Assembly: GCA_964451605.1 (NCBI GenBank)
Contig: CAYVJA010000008.1
Coordinates: forward strand, 1-61,832
Length of the DNA stretch: 61,832 bases
Direction of reading: 5' to 3'
Origin: JAQVSH01 sp964451605
Lineage (GTDB): Bacteria; Bacteroidota; Bacteroidia; Bacteroidales; UBA4181
Shown here piece after piece: positions 26,042 to 36,073 of the stretch (position 1 is its first letter; the number at the start of each line of letters is the position of its first letter). The notes beneath the pieces are model-generated. The model saw nothing but the letters and a program-made list of their open reading frames with translations, was not told the origin of the DNA and ran no database searches. Made by a program: the position numbers and the translations under genes.

Positions 26042-29000
26042 TTATATCCAGGTACATTCAAGATAGGGAAACCGTTGAATAGCCTCCATAAGCGCATTGG
26101 TCACCTCTACCCGGATGTTTCGGGAGAAGAGCGTTACCGAATACTTGGTATCGGGATCGATAACAAGAAATCTGACAGAAACCTTTCCCGGATTGGCAAG
26201 AAAAAGCGCCTCCAATTCGCTGATTCTTTTCTGGCTGACAGCCCAGATTGGCAGAGAGAGTTCAATGCTCTTTAGCAACTCATCGCGAACGTTACCCAGT
26301 AAAGATATGGACTGAACCTTGAGTTCCAGCTCCTCCTTCCGAAAGGGATGCGGCTGAACCTGTGCGCGAACCAAAAGAGAGGAGCCCGGCTTCAGATAGG
26401 CCTGGAACTTCTCGTAATCCTTGCCGAAAAAGGCAAACTCATGGGTATCGGTATAGTCTTCAAGCACCATTTTCCCCCAGGGTTTCCCGTTTTTCGAAAC
26501 GTCCTCTTTCACCGTCGACACAATCCCGGCCGCAGTCACCATCCTGCCTTTGAGTGCCGAAAAATCTTTTAGCTCAGTAAGTGAGCTGTTGCAGAACTTC
26601 TCCACCTCATATTTATAGATATCGAGAGGGTGTGACGAGAGGTAGATCCCGATCAGCTCTTTTTCGCGATTCAGCTTATAAAGGCGCGGCCACTCCTCAC
26701 AACGGGGAATCTCAGGCTTAGCTATCTCGATAGGCACCAGCTCGCCAAACAGACCGCCCCCTCCCTGATCGGCCTGAAACTTACTGCCGTAACGAATCAA
26801 TGAATCGATAAAGGGCTCCTCTTTTGCATTGGTAGCAAAGAATTGCTCACGGGAAAGGCACTCCATGGCATCGAACGCTCCGGCCAGAGCAAGCGATTCC
26901 AGGGTCTTCTTATTGCACGAACCCTGAGGTACACGCTCCACAAAGTCGAAAATATCTGTAAAAAACCCCCCTTTTGTCCTTTCGGCCACTATCGCGGCAA
27001 CTGCATTCTCACCAACCCCCTTAATGGCACCCAGACCAAAGCGGATATCTCCCTTGCGATTCACGGTAAACTTCAGATCACTTTCATTTATATCGGGGCC
27101 CAACACCTGCATTCCCATCCGTCGGCACTCATCCATAAACTTGGTGATTTCGGTAATGTCCGAGATATTCCGGCTCAAAAGAGCCGCCATATACTCGGAA
27201 GGGAAGTTGGCCTTCAGCCATGCGGTTTGGTAGGCAATCAGAGAGTAGCAGGTAGAGTGCGATTTGTTGAATGCATACGAAGCAAACTTTTCCCAATCTT
27301 CCCAAATCTTTTTTATCACCCTCTCATCGTATCCATTGGCCAGGCAGCCGTCACGGAACTTAGTCCACAAGGCGGGAAGTTTCTCTTTCTGCTTCTTTCC
27401 CATCACCTTCCGGAGTTCATCGCTCTGCCCACGGGTAAAATTGCCTAACAACCGGGAGAGAAGCATCACCTGCTCCTGATAGACCGTAATACCGTAGGTG
27501 CTGCTCAAATAGCGTTCCATTACCGGAATATCGTACTCAATAGGCTTAAGACCATGCTTACGGGCAATGAAATCGGGGATATATTCCATCGGGCCCGGTC
27601 GGTACAGCGCATTCATCGCAATCAGATCTTCAAACTGGGTAGGCTGAAGATCGCGCAAATATTTGCGCATCCCTTCCGACTCAAACTGGAAGGTTCCTAC
27701 TGTGTCTCCCCTGCTGTACAACTCATAGGTCTTGGCATCGTCAATAGGTATTGTGCTGATATCGATTACCTGGCCGGTGGTTTTTTGAATGTTCAGTAAA
27801 GCCTCCTTAATGATAGAGAGGGTTCTTAAACCCAGGAAGTCCATTTTCAACATCCCCACCTCCTCAATCAGAGAGCCTTCGTATTGAACCACCAAAACAT
27901 CACTGTTCGACTCCTTATCAAAGGCAGTGCCCACAGGCACATAGCGCATAAGATCATCGCGGGCAATAATGATACCACAGGCATGAATTCCTGTCTGCCT
28001 AACCGTTCCCTCAAGCATTCGGGCATATTTCATGGTATCGGCCAGAATCACATCGTTCGATTCTAGCGCGCTCTTCAATTCGGGAACCGCGTTGATACTG
28101 GAAGAGAGGTTGATTTTAATGGGTTCGCCCTCTTTATCGGTTAATCGATCCGGAATCAACTTGGTGAGCCGATCGGCCTCCGACAAAGGCAACTGCTGGA
28201 CTCTGGCCACATCTTTGATGGCCGATTTGGTTGCCATCGTACCAAAGGTGACGATGTGCGCCACCTTCTCTTTTCCATACTTCTCGGTAACATATTGTAA
28301 CACCTGGAACCTTCCGTCATCATCGAAGTCGATATCGATATCCGGCATGCTGATCCGGTCGGGGTTCAGAAACCGCTCGAACAGCAGATCATACTTGATT
28401 GGATCTACGTCGGTAATGGTGAGACAATAGGCAACAACCGATCCCGATGCCGAGCCCCTGCCGGGACCTACCGAAACGCCCATTTTGCGTGCGGCTGTAA
28501 TAAAGTCGCGCACAATCAGGAAGTAGCCCGAAAAACCCATATTAATAATTACATCCAGCTCGAATTGTATTCGTTCGGAAATTTCGTCAGTCACCTCCGG
28601 GTAGCGCAACTTTGCCCCCTCCCAGGTGAGATGGGTCAGATAGTCGCTGTCGTTTTCGAACCCCTCCGGAAGCGGAAATACCGGCATAATGGGCTTGCTG
28701 TTGATATCGTATAGCGACACTTTATCGGCAATCTCGGCGGTGTTTTCGAGCACCTCGGGAATATCGGCAAAAATGGCAGCCATTTCGGCCCGGGTTTTAA
28801 ACCACTCCTGCTTGGTGTATCTCATCCGCTTGGGATCGTTCACATTGGCATTGGTACTGATACAGAGAAGGCGGTCGTGCGCCTCGGCCTCCTCTTCATT
28901 CACAAAATGGACATCGTTGGTGGCAATGCATTTTATCCCCAGGCGCCTGCCCATATCAAGCAACACCTCATTGACCACCTGCTGCTGTGGAAACACCTCC

Positions 29001-29578
29001 GTTGCAGCCAGCGGATCGTGGGTTTCGTGGCGTTGAAGTTCCAGATAAAAGTCACCGCCAAAGAGGTTTTTATACCAAAGGGCGGCCTCTTCGGCCTTTT
29101 CGGTATCACCCCTTCTGATAAGACGGGGGATCTCTCCCCCCAGACAGGCCGATGAGACAATCAGTCCTTCGCTGTGTTTGGCCAGAATCTCTTTATCGAT
29201 TCGGGGTTTGTAGTACATACCATCGATATAACCCAACGAGACCAGCTGGATCAGATTACGATATCCGGTAAGATCTTTTGCCAGCAACACCAGATGATCG
29301 CCACTGGCATCCTCCTTGCTCTTTTTTTGAAACCGGCCATTCACAGCCACATAGACCTCACAGCCAATAATGGGTTTGATAAGGGGTGGATCCTGACCTT
29401 TGTTCTTTTTTGAGATGTAATTAAAGAACTCCTTTACCCCGTACATGTTCCCGTGGTCGGTAATGGCCAGAGCGGTCATGCCATCGGAAACAGCCTTTTC
29501 AACCAGGGCGGGTATCTTAGAGGCACCGTCGAGGGTAGAGTATTCGGTATGAACGTGCAGATGAGTAAATGGAATCAT
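26042..29578 (-). CDS. dnaE: DNA polymerase III alpha subunit
   Basis: The replicative polymerase catalytic subunit, 1178 residues, about the usual DnaE length. The N-terminal PHP domain starts FTHLHVHTEYSTLDGASKIP, with DHGNMYG. The polymerase core has VGPGRGSASGSVVAYCL and the catalytic PDIDIDFDD (about residue 410-418). A helix-hairpin-helix segment (LGAIKGVGENA) and an OB fold (VTAAGIVS) follow the fingers, with GIYLSSHPLD before the OB fold. It lies 36 bases downstream of the flippase-like gene on the same strand. Confidence 0.97.
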   Translation of the reverse strand: MIPFTHLHVHTEYSTLDGASKIPALVEKAVSDGMTALAITDHGNMYGVKEFFNYISKKNKGQDPPLIKPIIGCEVYVAVNGRFQKKSKEDASGDHLVLLAKDLTGYRNLIQLVSLGYIDGMYYKPRIDKEILAKHSEGLIVSSACLGGEIPRLIRRGDTEKAEEAALWYKNLFGGDFYLELQRHETHDPLAATEVFPQQQVVNEVLLDMGRRLGIKCIATNDVHFVNEEEAEAHDRLLCISTNANVNDPKRMRYTKQEWFKTRAEMAAIFADIPEVLENTAEIADKVSLYDINSKPIMPVFPLPEGFENDSDYLTHLTWEGAKLRYPEVTDEISERIQFELDVIINMGFSGYFLIVRDFITAARKMGVSVGPGRGSASGSVVAYCLTITDVDPIKYDLLFERFLNPDRISMPDIDIDFDDDGRFQVLQYVTEKYGKEKVAHIVTFGTMATKSAIKDVARVQQLPLSEADRLTKLIPDRLTDKEGEPIKINLSSSINAVPELKSALESNDVILADTMKYARMLEGTVRQTGIHACGIIIARDDLMRYVPVGTAFDKESNSDVLVVQYEGSLIEEVGMLKMDFLGLRTLSIIKEALLNIQKTTGQVIDISTIPIDDAKTYELYSRGDTVGTFQFESEGMRKYLRDLQPTQFEDLIAMNALYRPGPMEYIPDFIARKHGLKPIEYDIPVMERYLSSTYGITVYQEQVMLLSRLLGNFTRGQSDELRKVMGKKQKEKLPALWTKFRDGCLANGYDERVIKKIWEDWEKFASYAFNKSHSTCYSLIAYQTAWLKANFPSEYMAALLSRNISDITEITKFMDECRRMGMQVLGPDINESDLKFTVNRKGDIRFGLGAIKGVGENAVAAIVAERTKGGFFTDIFDFVERVPQGSCNKKTLESLALAGAFDAMECLSREQFFATNAKEEPFIDSLIRYGSKFQADQGGGGLFGELVPIEIAKPEIPRCEEWPRLYKLNREKELIGIYLSSHPLDIYKYEVEKFCNSSLTELKDFSALKGRMVTAAGIVSTVKEDVSKNGKPWGKMVLEDYTDTHEFAFFGKDYEKFQAYLKPGSSLLVRAQVQPHPFRKEELELKVQSISLLGNVRDELLKSIELSLPIWAVSQKRISELEALFLANPGKVSVRFLVIDPDTKYSVTLFSRNIRVEVTNALMEAIQRFPYLECTWI

Positions 29579-29614
29579 AGAATAGAAAAAAGTTTGATAC
29601 CGGAGGAAGGCCCA

Positions 29615-30709
29615 TTAACGGGACGACCCAAAATGGTTTCGGATCCAACGGGGAAGAATAACTGCCCCCACAATCAGATAGGGATAGTAGCTGATCAACC
29701 GCCAAAGCAGTGCCAGCCCCATGATTATAGAAGCTACATACTCGGGACTGGCCGGAATAAAGTCGCTAAGGTACTTCGAAAAGATATACTCCGAAAACCC
29801 GCTCCCACCGGGTGTCGGGCTTACCAGCTGCATAATCCACATAATCAGCTGACGGGCAAAGATCAAAAAGTGTTCGGCAAAACCCCGGATGGTAAAGAAG
29901 GCAACCAAAAGGGCATTTACAACCCAATAGCGAGCCGTCCAGGAAAAGAATGTGGCAAGAAAAGCCTTAAACCAGAACCAAAAGGGTTTTTCCTTGAAGG
30001 CCTTTGAGCTGTAGATAATTTCAGTGCCGGCATCATTTACGTAGTGCCTCCAGCGCCGGATAAAAGGCAGCCTGAAAATCTGGAGCAGTAACCATTTTAA
30101 CCCCCTGGGATTGACAAAAAGGCCATAACCCACAAAGGCCGCAAAGATTGTCTTCACAGTAATCCCGATGATAGCCATGAAAAAGAAGCTGTTCGAGGCT
30201 ATGGAAGAGACATCGTTTCCAACGGCAAAGAGCTTATGTAAATCTACCGTAAGCAGTAGCAGGGGTAACATGATAATAAAATAGAGTTCGTCGAGAAACG
30301 AAGTGGCCAAAACAATAGCCGAACTTCGCCCCAGACTGAAACCCTCCTTATTGACATAAAGGATAGCGATACTGGTTCCTCCCACAGCCGAAGGAGTTGC
30401 CGCCGAAGTGAATTCCCACAGCATAATTATCCGGAATGCCTGACGCCACGACATATCCCCATCCGAAAGGACTCTGATCCGGACCATATAGCCAAAATCG
30501 CGAATGAGCATACATACAATGGCGAGACAAATAAAAAAGAGCGACCAACGCGAAAAAACGACTTCCGAAAAGGCGTTGGGATTATACTCCTTACACATCA
30601 TCCAGCCCACCACTCCGAGGCCCAAAACTACCGGTACAAGAACCCTGACTCCCTGAATTTTTCGAAAGGGGTCTTCGTTCCGTTTAGAAAGTATAACTTT
30701 TCCTGCCAC
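29615..30709 (-). CDS. UPF0104/LPG-synthase-type membrane protein (flippase-like)
   Basis: A 364-residue polytopic protein of the lysylphosphatidylglycerol synthase transmembrane family (AglD/UPF0104), with about eight helices and the conserved SPTPGGSGFSEY motif near residue 305. It lacks the C-terminal synthase domain of MprF, so lipid translocation rather than aminoacylation is likely. The apparent start is GTG; no in-frame ATG nearby keeps the conserved N-terminus. It is upstream of dnaE with no known functional link. Confidence 0.82.
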   Translation of the reverse strand: MAGKVILSKRNEDPFRKIQGVRVLVPVVLGLGVVGWMMCKEYNPNAFSEVVFSRWSLFFICLAIVCMLIRDFGYMVRIRVLSDGDMSWRQAFRIIMLWEFTSAATPSAVGGTSIAILYVNKEGFSLGRSSAIVLATSFLDELYFIIMLPLLLLTVDLHKLFAVGNDVSSIASNSFFFMAIIGITVKTIFAAFVGYGLFVNPRGLKWLLLQIFRLPFIRRWRHYVNDAGTEIIYSSKAFKEKPFWFWFKAFLATFFSWTARYWVVNALLVAFFTIRGFAEHFLIFARQLIMWIMQLVSPTPGGSGFSEYIFSKYLSDFIPASPEYVASIIMGLALLWRLISYYPYLIVGAVILPRWIRNHFGSSR

Positions 30710-30790
30710 CGGGGTTTTCTATTTCATATCTCAGCCAAAACTACGAAAGAAGCCCCATAAAGCCAAACAAAAACGGGGCGGAGGCCAGAA

Positions 30791-31645
30791 TTAAAAGGGC
30801 CCGCCCCAGGTATTAAACGTAGAGCGGCGCATCTCTCTTGGTGTGATGTTCAGGACAATGGTGTTGGCTTTATTGAGCAATTGCTGAGCCACATTTCCTA
30901 ATATCAGATTAGTCATACTGGCCTCTTGCTCAGTGATAATCGAAATCATCCCGGCATCAATGGTATGTGCATACTCCACAGTGATGTCGGCAATATTATC
31001 GCCGACAACCGATTCTTCTACATAGCGAACCCCCTGCTTTTCGAGAAAAGCAGCGGTTTGCGAAGCATACGCCGAAAGTCTCCGCATACTTTTGCCGTTC
31101 CGCGAGAGCGAAACCGAGAGGATATGCACTTCAGCACCGAAAATGGTTGCCACCTCGGCTGTCATCGGCACTTTTTGACGCGATTCGAGCGAAACGTCGA
31201 TTGGCAGGACAATGCGCGAAATCTGCTTAGGTACGACGCTGTGACGAATGGTAAAAACCGGTAATGTGGTGGCCGAAATAATACGAAAGGCATTACTGCC
31301 CAGAAAGAACTCTTCGAAACCGGAAGCCCCGTGCGTCGACATGGCAATCACCGCATCCTTATACGATTCGGCCTGTGTAACCACCTCCTCATACACCTTT
31401 CCGGCCTTAATAATATATCTGAGCCGCGAATCGTTACCCATGGCAGGCTGGTACTCGGCAACCAATTTCTCGAACTTTTCTTCAATGCGCGAATACTCCT
31501 CATGCACACCAAAGCCCGAAGGCCTCCCCTTGTGCACATATACCATCTGGGCATTCACATAGCGATGTTGAGAAAAGAGGAGCGCCAGGTCGAGTCCTTT
31601 GAGCGATTCGGCCGAGAAGTCTATAGGAATAACGAAATTTTTCAT
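30791..31645 (-). CDS. Universal stress protein, tandem Usp domains
   Basis: A 284-residue cytoplasmic protein with two Usp domains. Domain 1 (1-~145) starts MKNFVIPIDFSAESLKGLDLAL and ends with the nucleotide-binding pattern THGASGFEEFFLGSNA. Domain 2 starts RIVLPIDVSLESRQ and has a degenerate version (TEQEASMTNLILGNVAQ). So domain 1 may bind ATP and domain 2 may not (inference). ATG at 31645 gives the canonical beginning; an upstream in-frame start at 31678 adds 11 residues without family similarity. Confidence 0.9.
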   Translation of the reverse strand: MKNFVIPIDFSAESLKGLDLALLFSQHRYVNAQMVYVHKGRPSGFGVHEEYSRIEEKFEKLVAEYQPAMGNDSRLRYIIKAGKVYEEVVTQAESYKDAVIAMSTHGASGFEEFFLGSNAFRIISATTLPVFTIRHSVVPKQISRIVLPIDVSLESRQKVPMTAEVATIFGAEVHILSVSLSRNGKSMRRLSAYASQTAAFLEKQGVRYVEESVVGDNIADITVEYAHTIDAGMISIITEQEASMTNLILGNVAQQLLNKANTIVLNITPREMRRSTFNTWGGPF

Positions 31646-31789
31646 ACGCAAAAAGTGCCAGTGAAAAGGTGGGACCATCAGATGCCAATCAATCCGAAAA
31701 GTAGTAAAAATTTGTATTTTTAGTTATCTTCGCAATCAACGCGCTGATCTCATCGCGAAAAGCTTTCAAAAACCCTAACCCTAATCAGA

Positions 31790-32809
31790 ATGAAACAAGA
31801 AGTCACGCTCGGTATCGATATCGGAGGAACCACCACACAGTTTGGTCTGGTCGATAAGAACGGCAATTGCCTTTACGATGCCACCATAGAAACCGAAAAC
31901 TTTGCCACTGCCGACGAATACATTGCCTACCTGGTAGCAAAAATCGAGGAAAAGACCGAATCGATAAGAGGTACACTGGTCGAGATCAAGGCCATCGGCA
32001 TCGGAGCCCCGAATGGCAACTACTATGGAGGAATCATTGAGTGTGCTCCCAACCTGGCCTGGGCCCGTTCGCGGGTTGAATTTGTCACCAAGATGAAATC
32101 CTATTATGATATGCCCATTGCCCTTACTAACGATGCAAACGCTGCTGCTTTGGGCGAATTGCTCTTCGGTTACGGCAAAGAGGGTTACGAACAGGATGGC
32201 CAGACGGTTCCCATTAAGGATTTTATTATGATTACGCTGGGGACCGGTGTGGGAAGCGGAATTGTTGTAAACGGACAGCTAGTATACGGGCACGACGGAT
32301 TTGCCGGAGAACTGGGCCATATCCGCTCGAAAGCGGGAGGTCGCGTTTGTGGTTGCGGCCGCAGAGGCTGCCTTGAAACCTACGCCAGTGCTCCCGGACT
32401 GAAACGGACTGTATTCGAACTGATTGCCGATGACCCCTCACAGGTATCAAAATTAAAAGACATTACCTTCAATGAGTTAGAGTCAAAACATGTTTACGAG
32501 GAGGCCATTAAGGGCGATCCGATTGCCAACAAGGCATTCGAAGTTACCGGCGAAATGCTCGGCATCAAGCTTGCCGATGCGGCTGCACATACTGCACCCA
32601 AGGCCATTTTCTTCTTTGGCGGCCTCGCGAAATCCGGCAATCTGATTCTTGATCCCACACGAAGGTCGTTCGAATCGAATCTGCTGATGGTTTACAAAAA
32701 AGGGAAGATTATCCTCGATATCTCTAAGCTGTTTAAAGAGGGTAAAAACATTGCTGTTTTGGGCGCTGCTGCCCTTGCGTGGGATCAGTACGAAAAGGAG
32801 CGCTCCTAA
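31790..32809 (+). CDS. ROK-family sugar kinase (probable glucokinase)
   Basis: A 339-residue ROK protein. It has the phosphate-binding motif GIDIGGTTTQFGLVD (residues 8-22), substrate loop LTNDANAAALGE, GTGVGSGIVVNGQ, a GHDGFAGELGHI segment and the zinc motif CGCGRRGCLE. In Bacteroidota these enzymes usually phosphorylate glucose with ATP; N-acetylmannosamine or fructose kinase cannot be excluded. No DNA-binding domain is present. A strong hairpin follows the gene. Confidence 0.88.
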   Translation: MKQEVTLGIDIGGTTTQFGLVDKNGNCLYDATIETENFATADEYIAYLVAKIEEKTESIRGTLVEIKAIGIGAPNGNYYGGIIECAPNLAWARSRVEFVTKMKSYYDMPIALTNDANAAALGELLFGYGKEGYEQDGQTVPIKDFIMITLGTGVGSGIVVNGQLVYGHDGFAGELGHIRSKAGGRVCGCGRRGCLETYASAPGLKRTVFELIADDPSQVSKLKDITFNELESKHVYEEAIKGDPIANKAFEVTGEMLGIKLADAAAHTAPKAIFFFGGLAKSGNLILDPTRRSFESNLLMVYKKGKIILDISKLFKEGKNIAVLGAAALAWDQYEKERS

Positions 32810-32843
32810 ACGCCCTGAGCCCGGCAGAACTGCTCTCTATAAT

Positions 32844-32877
32844 AAAGCTCCGGAAAGGAATTCCTTTCCGGAGCTTT
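32844..32877. terminator. Bidirectional terminator (17-bp palindrome)
   Basis: Perfect inverted repeat centred at 32860/32861, with arms AAAGCTCCGGAAAGGAA and its complement, flanked by A-rich sequence on one side and TTTCATTTTAT on the other. It lies between the convergent ROK kinase and DUF4861 genes. Confidence 0.8.
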
Positions 32878-32900
32878 CATTTTATCTGCCTCCTACAGGG

Positions 32901-34052
32901 TTACTTCAACGCAGAAACCGATACCGTTAGCGGCTGCTCCTGCATTTTGGCAAACAGGGTGAGATAAGAAGCCCATTCCGAACCATCGGTAATCCAAGGG
33001 CTCTTGCTCCAGGCAGCCCCGTGCCAATAGACAAATGGGGTGTCGGCTGTATAGTCCGATATCACTAACCAGTGACCTTCGGCAGAGAGAATCCGGGCCT
33101 CGCGTGCTTGTGGAAAGAAGAGCGCCACACCTATTGATCCATTCGCAGAATTGGCAGCATCAGCAGGTTCCCAATAGCCAATCAGATTTCTGGAGTAGTC
33201 GAGCCACAACTGGGCATCACCATGATGCACAATTCCGGTGGCTACCTGCATCGGCAATCCGGCGCCCCGATAGACAATCTCGGTTTTGTTAAGGTGCAAA
33301 CCGGCATCGAGCGAAATGGTCTTCTCTTCGGTAATCTGTCGGCCGTTAACCGTCCAACTGTCGTACCAAAGGCGGAAGGTAAAACGGAGAGGCCCCTTGT
33401 CGAGAATCTCGTAGCGTACAAAATTCTTCGACAGGCACAACGTTCCCTCCACAAAAGGGGCAGCTCCTCCGGCACCCAGCGTAGGCCCCACCTTGTACAT
33501 ATCGAGCCCTTCGCCGTGATCGTTGTGGTAGTCGTCAATTTTGTACCACTTGTCTATCACCAGATTTTCGGTTCGCTTTGCCCAATAATCCACCCCGCTG
33601 CTAATCTCGCCCGTAGCCTGGAGGGCCGGACCGTACATCCGAAAGGCCACCCTGTTGTTTTCCCAGGCAAAATCGTCCTTCCGTTCGGGGACAAATCTGC
33701 CGAAGACCAGCGGAGCGAAAGAAACCGGAGGTGCCTCAGCCAGACGAAACTCTTGCGTAGAAGCAGGGACCATTTCCACCTGGAATATCACCGATACCGG
33801 CTTCCCGTTACGTGAAATTACCTGTAAAGGACGGCGCTCTCCCGCAGCGCTCCCGAATAGGCCAACCGCTTCGGGTTGAATTCCGGGAAGCGCCGAAAGC
33901 ACCTTTTCCCAGGGAATCTCAACCGTTTCGACTGTACGCGAAAAAACCGCACTGTTCGAAACCTTTATCTGTAATGCAGGAGCCGCTGTCAACCGTATTG
34001 GCTGGCAAAGCGCAAAAATCAGCGCGAGGGCGGGAAAGAGCATTCGCATCAT
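32901..34052 (-). CDS. DUF4861 exported protein (pectin/uronate locus)
   Basis: A 383-residue protein with signal peptide (MMRMLFPALALIFALC to about residue 24), then a beta-rich body typical of DUF4861: LKVSN-like IKVSNSAVFSRTVETVEIPW, FAWENNRVAFRMYGPALQ and a DYHNDHGEGLDMYKVGPTLGAGG-region. The family is found in loci for pectin, rhamnogalacturonan and other uronate-rich glycans, but its reaction is not established. ATG at 34052 overlaps the kduI stop (ATGA), indicating one operon; a start further upstream would run inside kduI. Confidence 0.85.
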   Translation of the reverse strand: MMRMLFPALALIFALCQPIRLTAAPALQIKVSNSAVFSRTVETVEIPWEKVLSALPGIQPEAVGLFGSAAGERRPLQVISRNGKPVSVIFQVEMVPASTQEFRLAEAPPVSFAPLVFGRFVPERKDDFAWENNRVAFRMYGPALQATGEISSGVDYWAKRTENLVIDKWYKIDDYHNDHGEGLDMYKVGPTLGAGGAAPFVEGTLCLSKNFVRYEILDKGPLRFTFRLWYDSWTVNGRQITEEKTISLDAGLHLNKTEIVYRGAGLPMQVATGIVHHGDAQLWLDYSRNLIGYWEPADAANSANGSIGVALFFPQAREARILSAEGHWLVISDYTADTPFVYWHGAAWSKSPWITDGSEWASYLTLFAKMQEQPLTVSVSALK

Positions 34053-34891
34053 ACCAAGCCATCCATTTTTACAAAATCCTGATCGCCATAATCCATATTC
34101 TCGCCTCCCATCCCCCATATAAAGGTATAGCATGAGGTAGCAGCAGCAGAGTGAATAGACCATTCGGGCGAGAGTACCGCCTGATTATTTTTCATCCAGA
34201 TATGACGTGTTTCGTCGGTTTCGCCCATAAAGTGACAAACCGTCTGCCCCTCGGGCACTTCAAAATAGAAGTATGCCTCCATCCGACGGGTGTGAACATG
34301 AGCCGGCATGGTGTTCCAAACGCTCCCGGGGAAGAGTTCTGTCATCCCCATCTGTAGCTGACAGGTAGGCAGCACCTCGCGAACCATCATTTTGTTAATG
34401 GTGCGATGGTTGGCCGATTCGGCACTTCCCATCTCTGCCTTAATGGCGTCGTCTTTGGTCAGTTTACGATCGGGAAAAGCCTTATGGGCAGGCATGGAAA
34501 GGAAATAGAAGAGTGCCGGTTTCCGGTTGTCGCTGCTGGCAAATGTCACCTGCTTATCGCCCTGGCCAATATAAAGTGCCTCCTTATAGGCCATTTCGCA
34601 AGCTGTCCCATCTACCGAAATGACGCCGGGGCCGCCCACATTGTATATCCCGATCTCACGCCGATGCAGGAAGAAGGCTGCCTTCAAAGGATCGATGGCC
34701 TCTAGCGGCAATATCTCCTTACAAGGTTTTGCACCCCCCACAACTGCCCGATCGTACATGGAATAAACCATATTCACCTCATCGTCGGTAAAGACCGGAT
34801 TAATTAAAAACTCCCTGCGAAGGCGAGTTGTATCGTAACTTTTTGCATCAGCGGGATGTGATGCATACCTAAATTCATAATTTGTCTTCAT
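34049..34891 (-). CDS. kduI: 5-dehydro-4-deoxy-D-glucuronate isomerase
   Basis: A 280-residue cupin enzyme converting 5-keto-4-deoxyuronate, released from unsaturated uronides, to 3-deoxy-D-glycero-2,5-hexodiulosonate. Visible features are the zinc-site segment MPAHVHTRRMEAYFYFE (two His and a Glu), a later histidine in SPEWSIHSAAAT and the C-terminal WGMGGEN signature; length is standard. It is downstream of a LacI regulator (90 bases) and overlaps the DUF4861 gene, so the three form a uronate-catabolism locus. The partner kduD is not in the window. Confidence 0.96.
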   Translation of the reverse strand: MKTNYEFRYASHPADAKSYDTTRLRREFLINPVFTDDEVNMVYSMYDRAVVGGAKPCKEILPLEAIDPLKAAFFLHRREIGIYNVGGPGVISVDGTACEMAYKEALYIGQGDKQVTFASSDNRKPALFYFLSMPAHKAFPDRKLTKDDAIKAEMGSAESANHRTINKMMVREVLPTCQLQMGMTELFPGSVWNTMPAHVHTRRMEAYFYFEVPEGQTVCHFMGETDETRHIWMKNNQAVLSPEWSIHSAAATSCYTFIWGMGGENMDYGDQDFVKMDGLV

Positions 34892-34981
34892 AATTCTATG
34901 TAATTGTAAGGGTTTAACAAAACAAGCGTAAAGATTAGCCTTTGAAACGCTTCCGACGGAGAGAAAACAAACGCACGTTTT

Positions 34982-36016
34982 CTACAATTCGGGGGCATTT
35001 CTGAGCGAGGAGCCTCTGATAATCAACTCCGGTTCAAGAACAACTGAAATACCCGGGCCCTCGGATGGTTGGAGCATTTCGGAAATCAGCCGCTTGGCAA
35101 CCTCCTCGCCCATTCTTCTGCCCTGTTGGTCGACAGAGGTAAGTCCCGGTTCAATATACGCATCAAAAAGCTCATTCGCAAACCCGGCTACACACACCTG
35201 GGCGGGAACGGCAATCTTCTCCCTTTTAAAAACCTGCAAAGCCGCCAGCGCGGCAAAATCGCCCGACGAAAACAGGCCGTCCGGCTTCAGATCCAGTCCG
35301 CACAAGGCATAAGCCGCTTTCTCTCCGGTTTCGAATGTTATGGCGTTCCGGATAAGAAGAGACGAATCGGGCGAAAGCCCCCTGTCGGTAAGAGCTGCAC
35401 AATACCCTTCATAGCGGTTTTTGTAAACACTGATATGGAGCGGCCCGGCAAAATGGGCAATTCGCGTGCAGCCCTGATCAATCAGATGGGTAACGGTACG
35501 ATAGGCACCCAAAAAGTCGTTGGTGGTAACGCAACTGCTGCGAACATTGAGGGGCACACGGTCGAAAAAGACCACGGGAATACCGGCCGATCTCAGCTTC
35601 TCAAAATGCTGTGTTTCGTGGGTTGCCGCAGCTAGAGAGACGGCAATCCCATCGATCTTTTTTCGAATCAGAGCCTCCACGGCAGCCTGTTCTTTCTCGA
35701 ACGATTCATCGCTTTGGCAAATCACCGGCATATAGCCGGCCTCCATGGCAACGCGTTCGATTCCCCCGATTACCGAGGCAAAAAAATGGCGATCGATACG
35801 AGGAACTATCACGCCCAGGCTCTTTCCCTTACCGGTTCTCAATTGGGAAGCCACCGAATTAGGCAGATAGTTCAGCCTTTCGGCCTCCGATCTCACTGCC
35901 TTTCTAACGGAGGCGCTAATTCGCGGACTATTCTGCAGTGCGCGCGATACCGTTGAGGCAGAGACGCCCAACGAGCGGGCGATATCATGAATGGTAATAC
36001 GTTTTACTCCCGACAT
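34982..36016 (-). CDS. LacI-family transcriptional regulator
   Basis: A 344-residue regulator with an N-terminal helix-turn-helix (TIHDIARSLGVSASTVSRALQ, residues 7-27), hinge LNYLPNSVASQLRTGK and a periplasmic-binding-protein-like sensor domain. Being directly upstream of kduI on the same strand, it probably senses a uronate breakdown product and controls the kduI-DUF4861 operon and itself (inference). A TACCTTTG -7 box (36052-36045) and two flanking palindromes lie upstream of its start. Confidence 0.93.
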   Translation of the reverse strand: MSGVKRITIHDIARSLGVSASTVSRALQNSPRISASVRKAVRSEAERLNYLPNSVASQLRTGKGKSLGVIVPRIDRHFFASVIGGIERVAMEAGYMPVICQSDESFEKEQAAVEALIRKKIDGIAVSLAAATHETQHFEKLRSAGIPVVFFDRVPLNVRSSCVTTNDFLGAYRTVTHLIDQGCTRIAHFAGPLHISVYKNRYEGYCAALTDRGLSPDSSLLIRNAITFETGEKAAYALCGLDLKPDGLFSSGDFAALAALQVFKREKIAVPAQVCVAGFANELFDAYIEPGLTSVDQQGRRMGEEVAKRLISEMLQPSEGPGISVVLEPELIIRGSSLRNAPEL

Positions 36017-36037
36017 GGCTCCGGTTTATATGTATGA

Positions 36038-36047
36038 TTGCATGCAA
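36038..36047. promoter_or_regulatory. TTGCATGCAA palindrome at lacI start region
   Basis: Perfect 10-bp palindrome overlapping the downstream edge of the lacI -7 box (TACCTTTG, minus strand 36052-36045). Candidate second half of an autoregulatory site. Confidence 0.35.
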
Positions 36048-36052
36048 AGGTA
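36045..36052 (-). promoter_or_regulatory. -7 box of the lacI-like gene
   Basis: TACCTTTG on the minus strand, exact TAnnTTTG match, 29 bases before the start codon. The nearest TTG lies 22 bases upstream inside the GCAATCGATTGC palindrome. Confidence 0.5.
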
Positions 36053-36073
36053 GAAAAACTTTTGCACTTTTGC

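Noticed and set aside
34892..34981. LacI operator directly before kduI
   Set aside because: The spacer has only an imperfect GAAACGCTTC-type dyad and no copy of GCAATCGATTGC, so I did not annotate an operator there.
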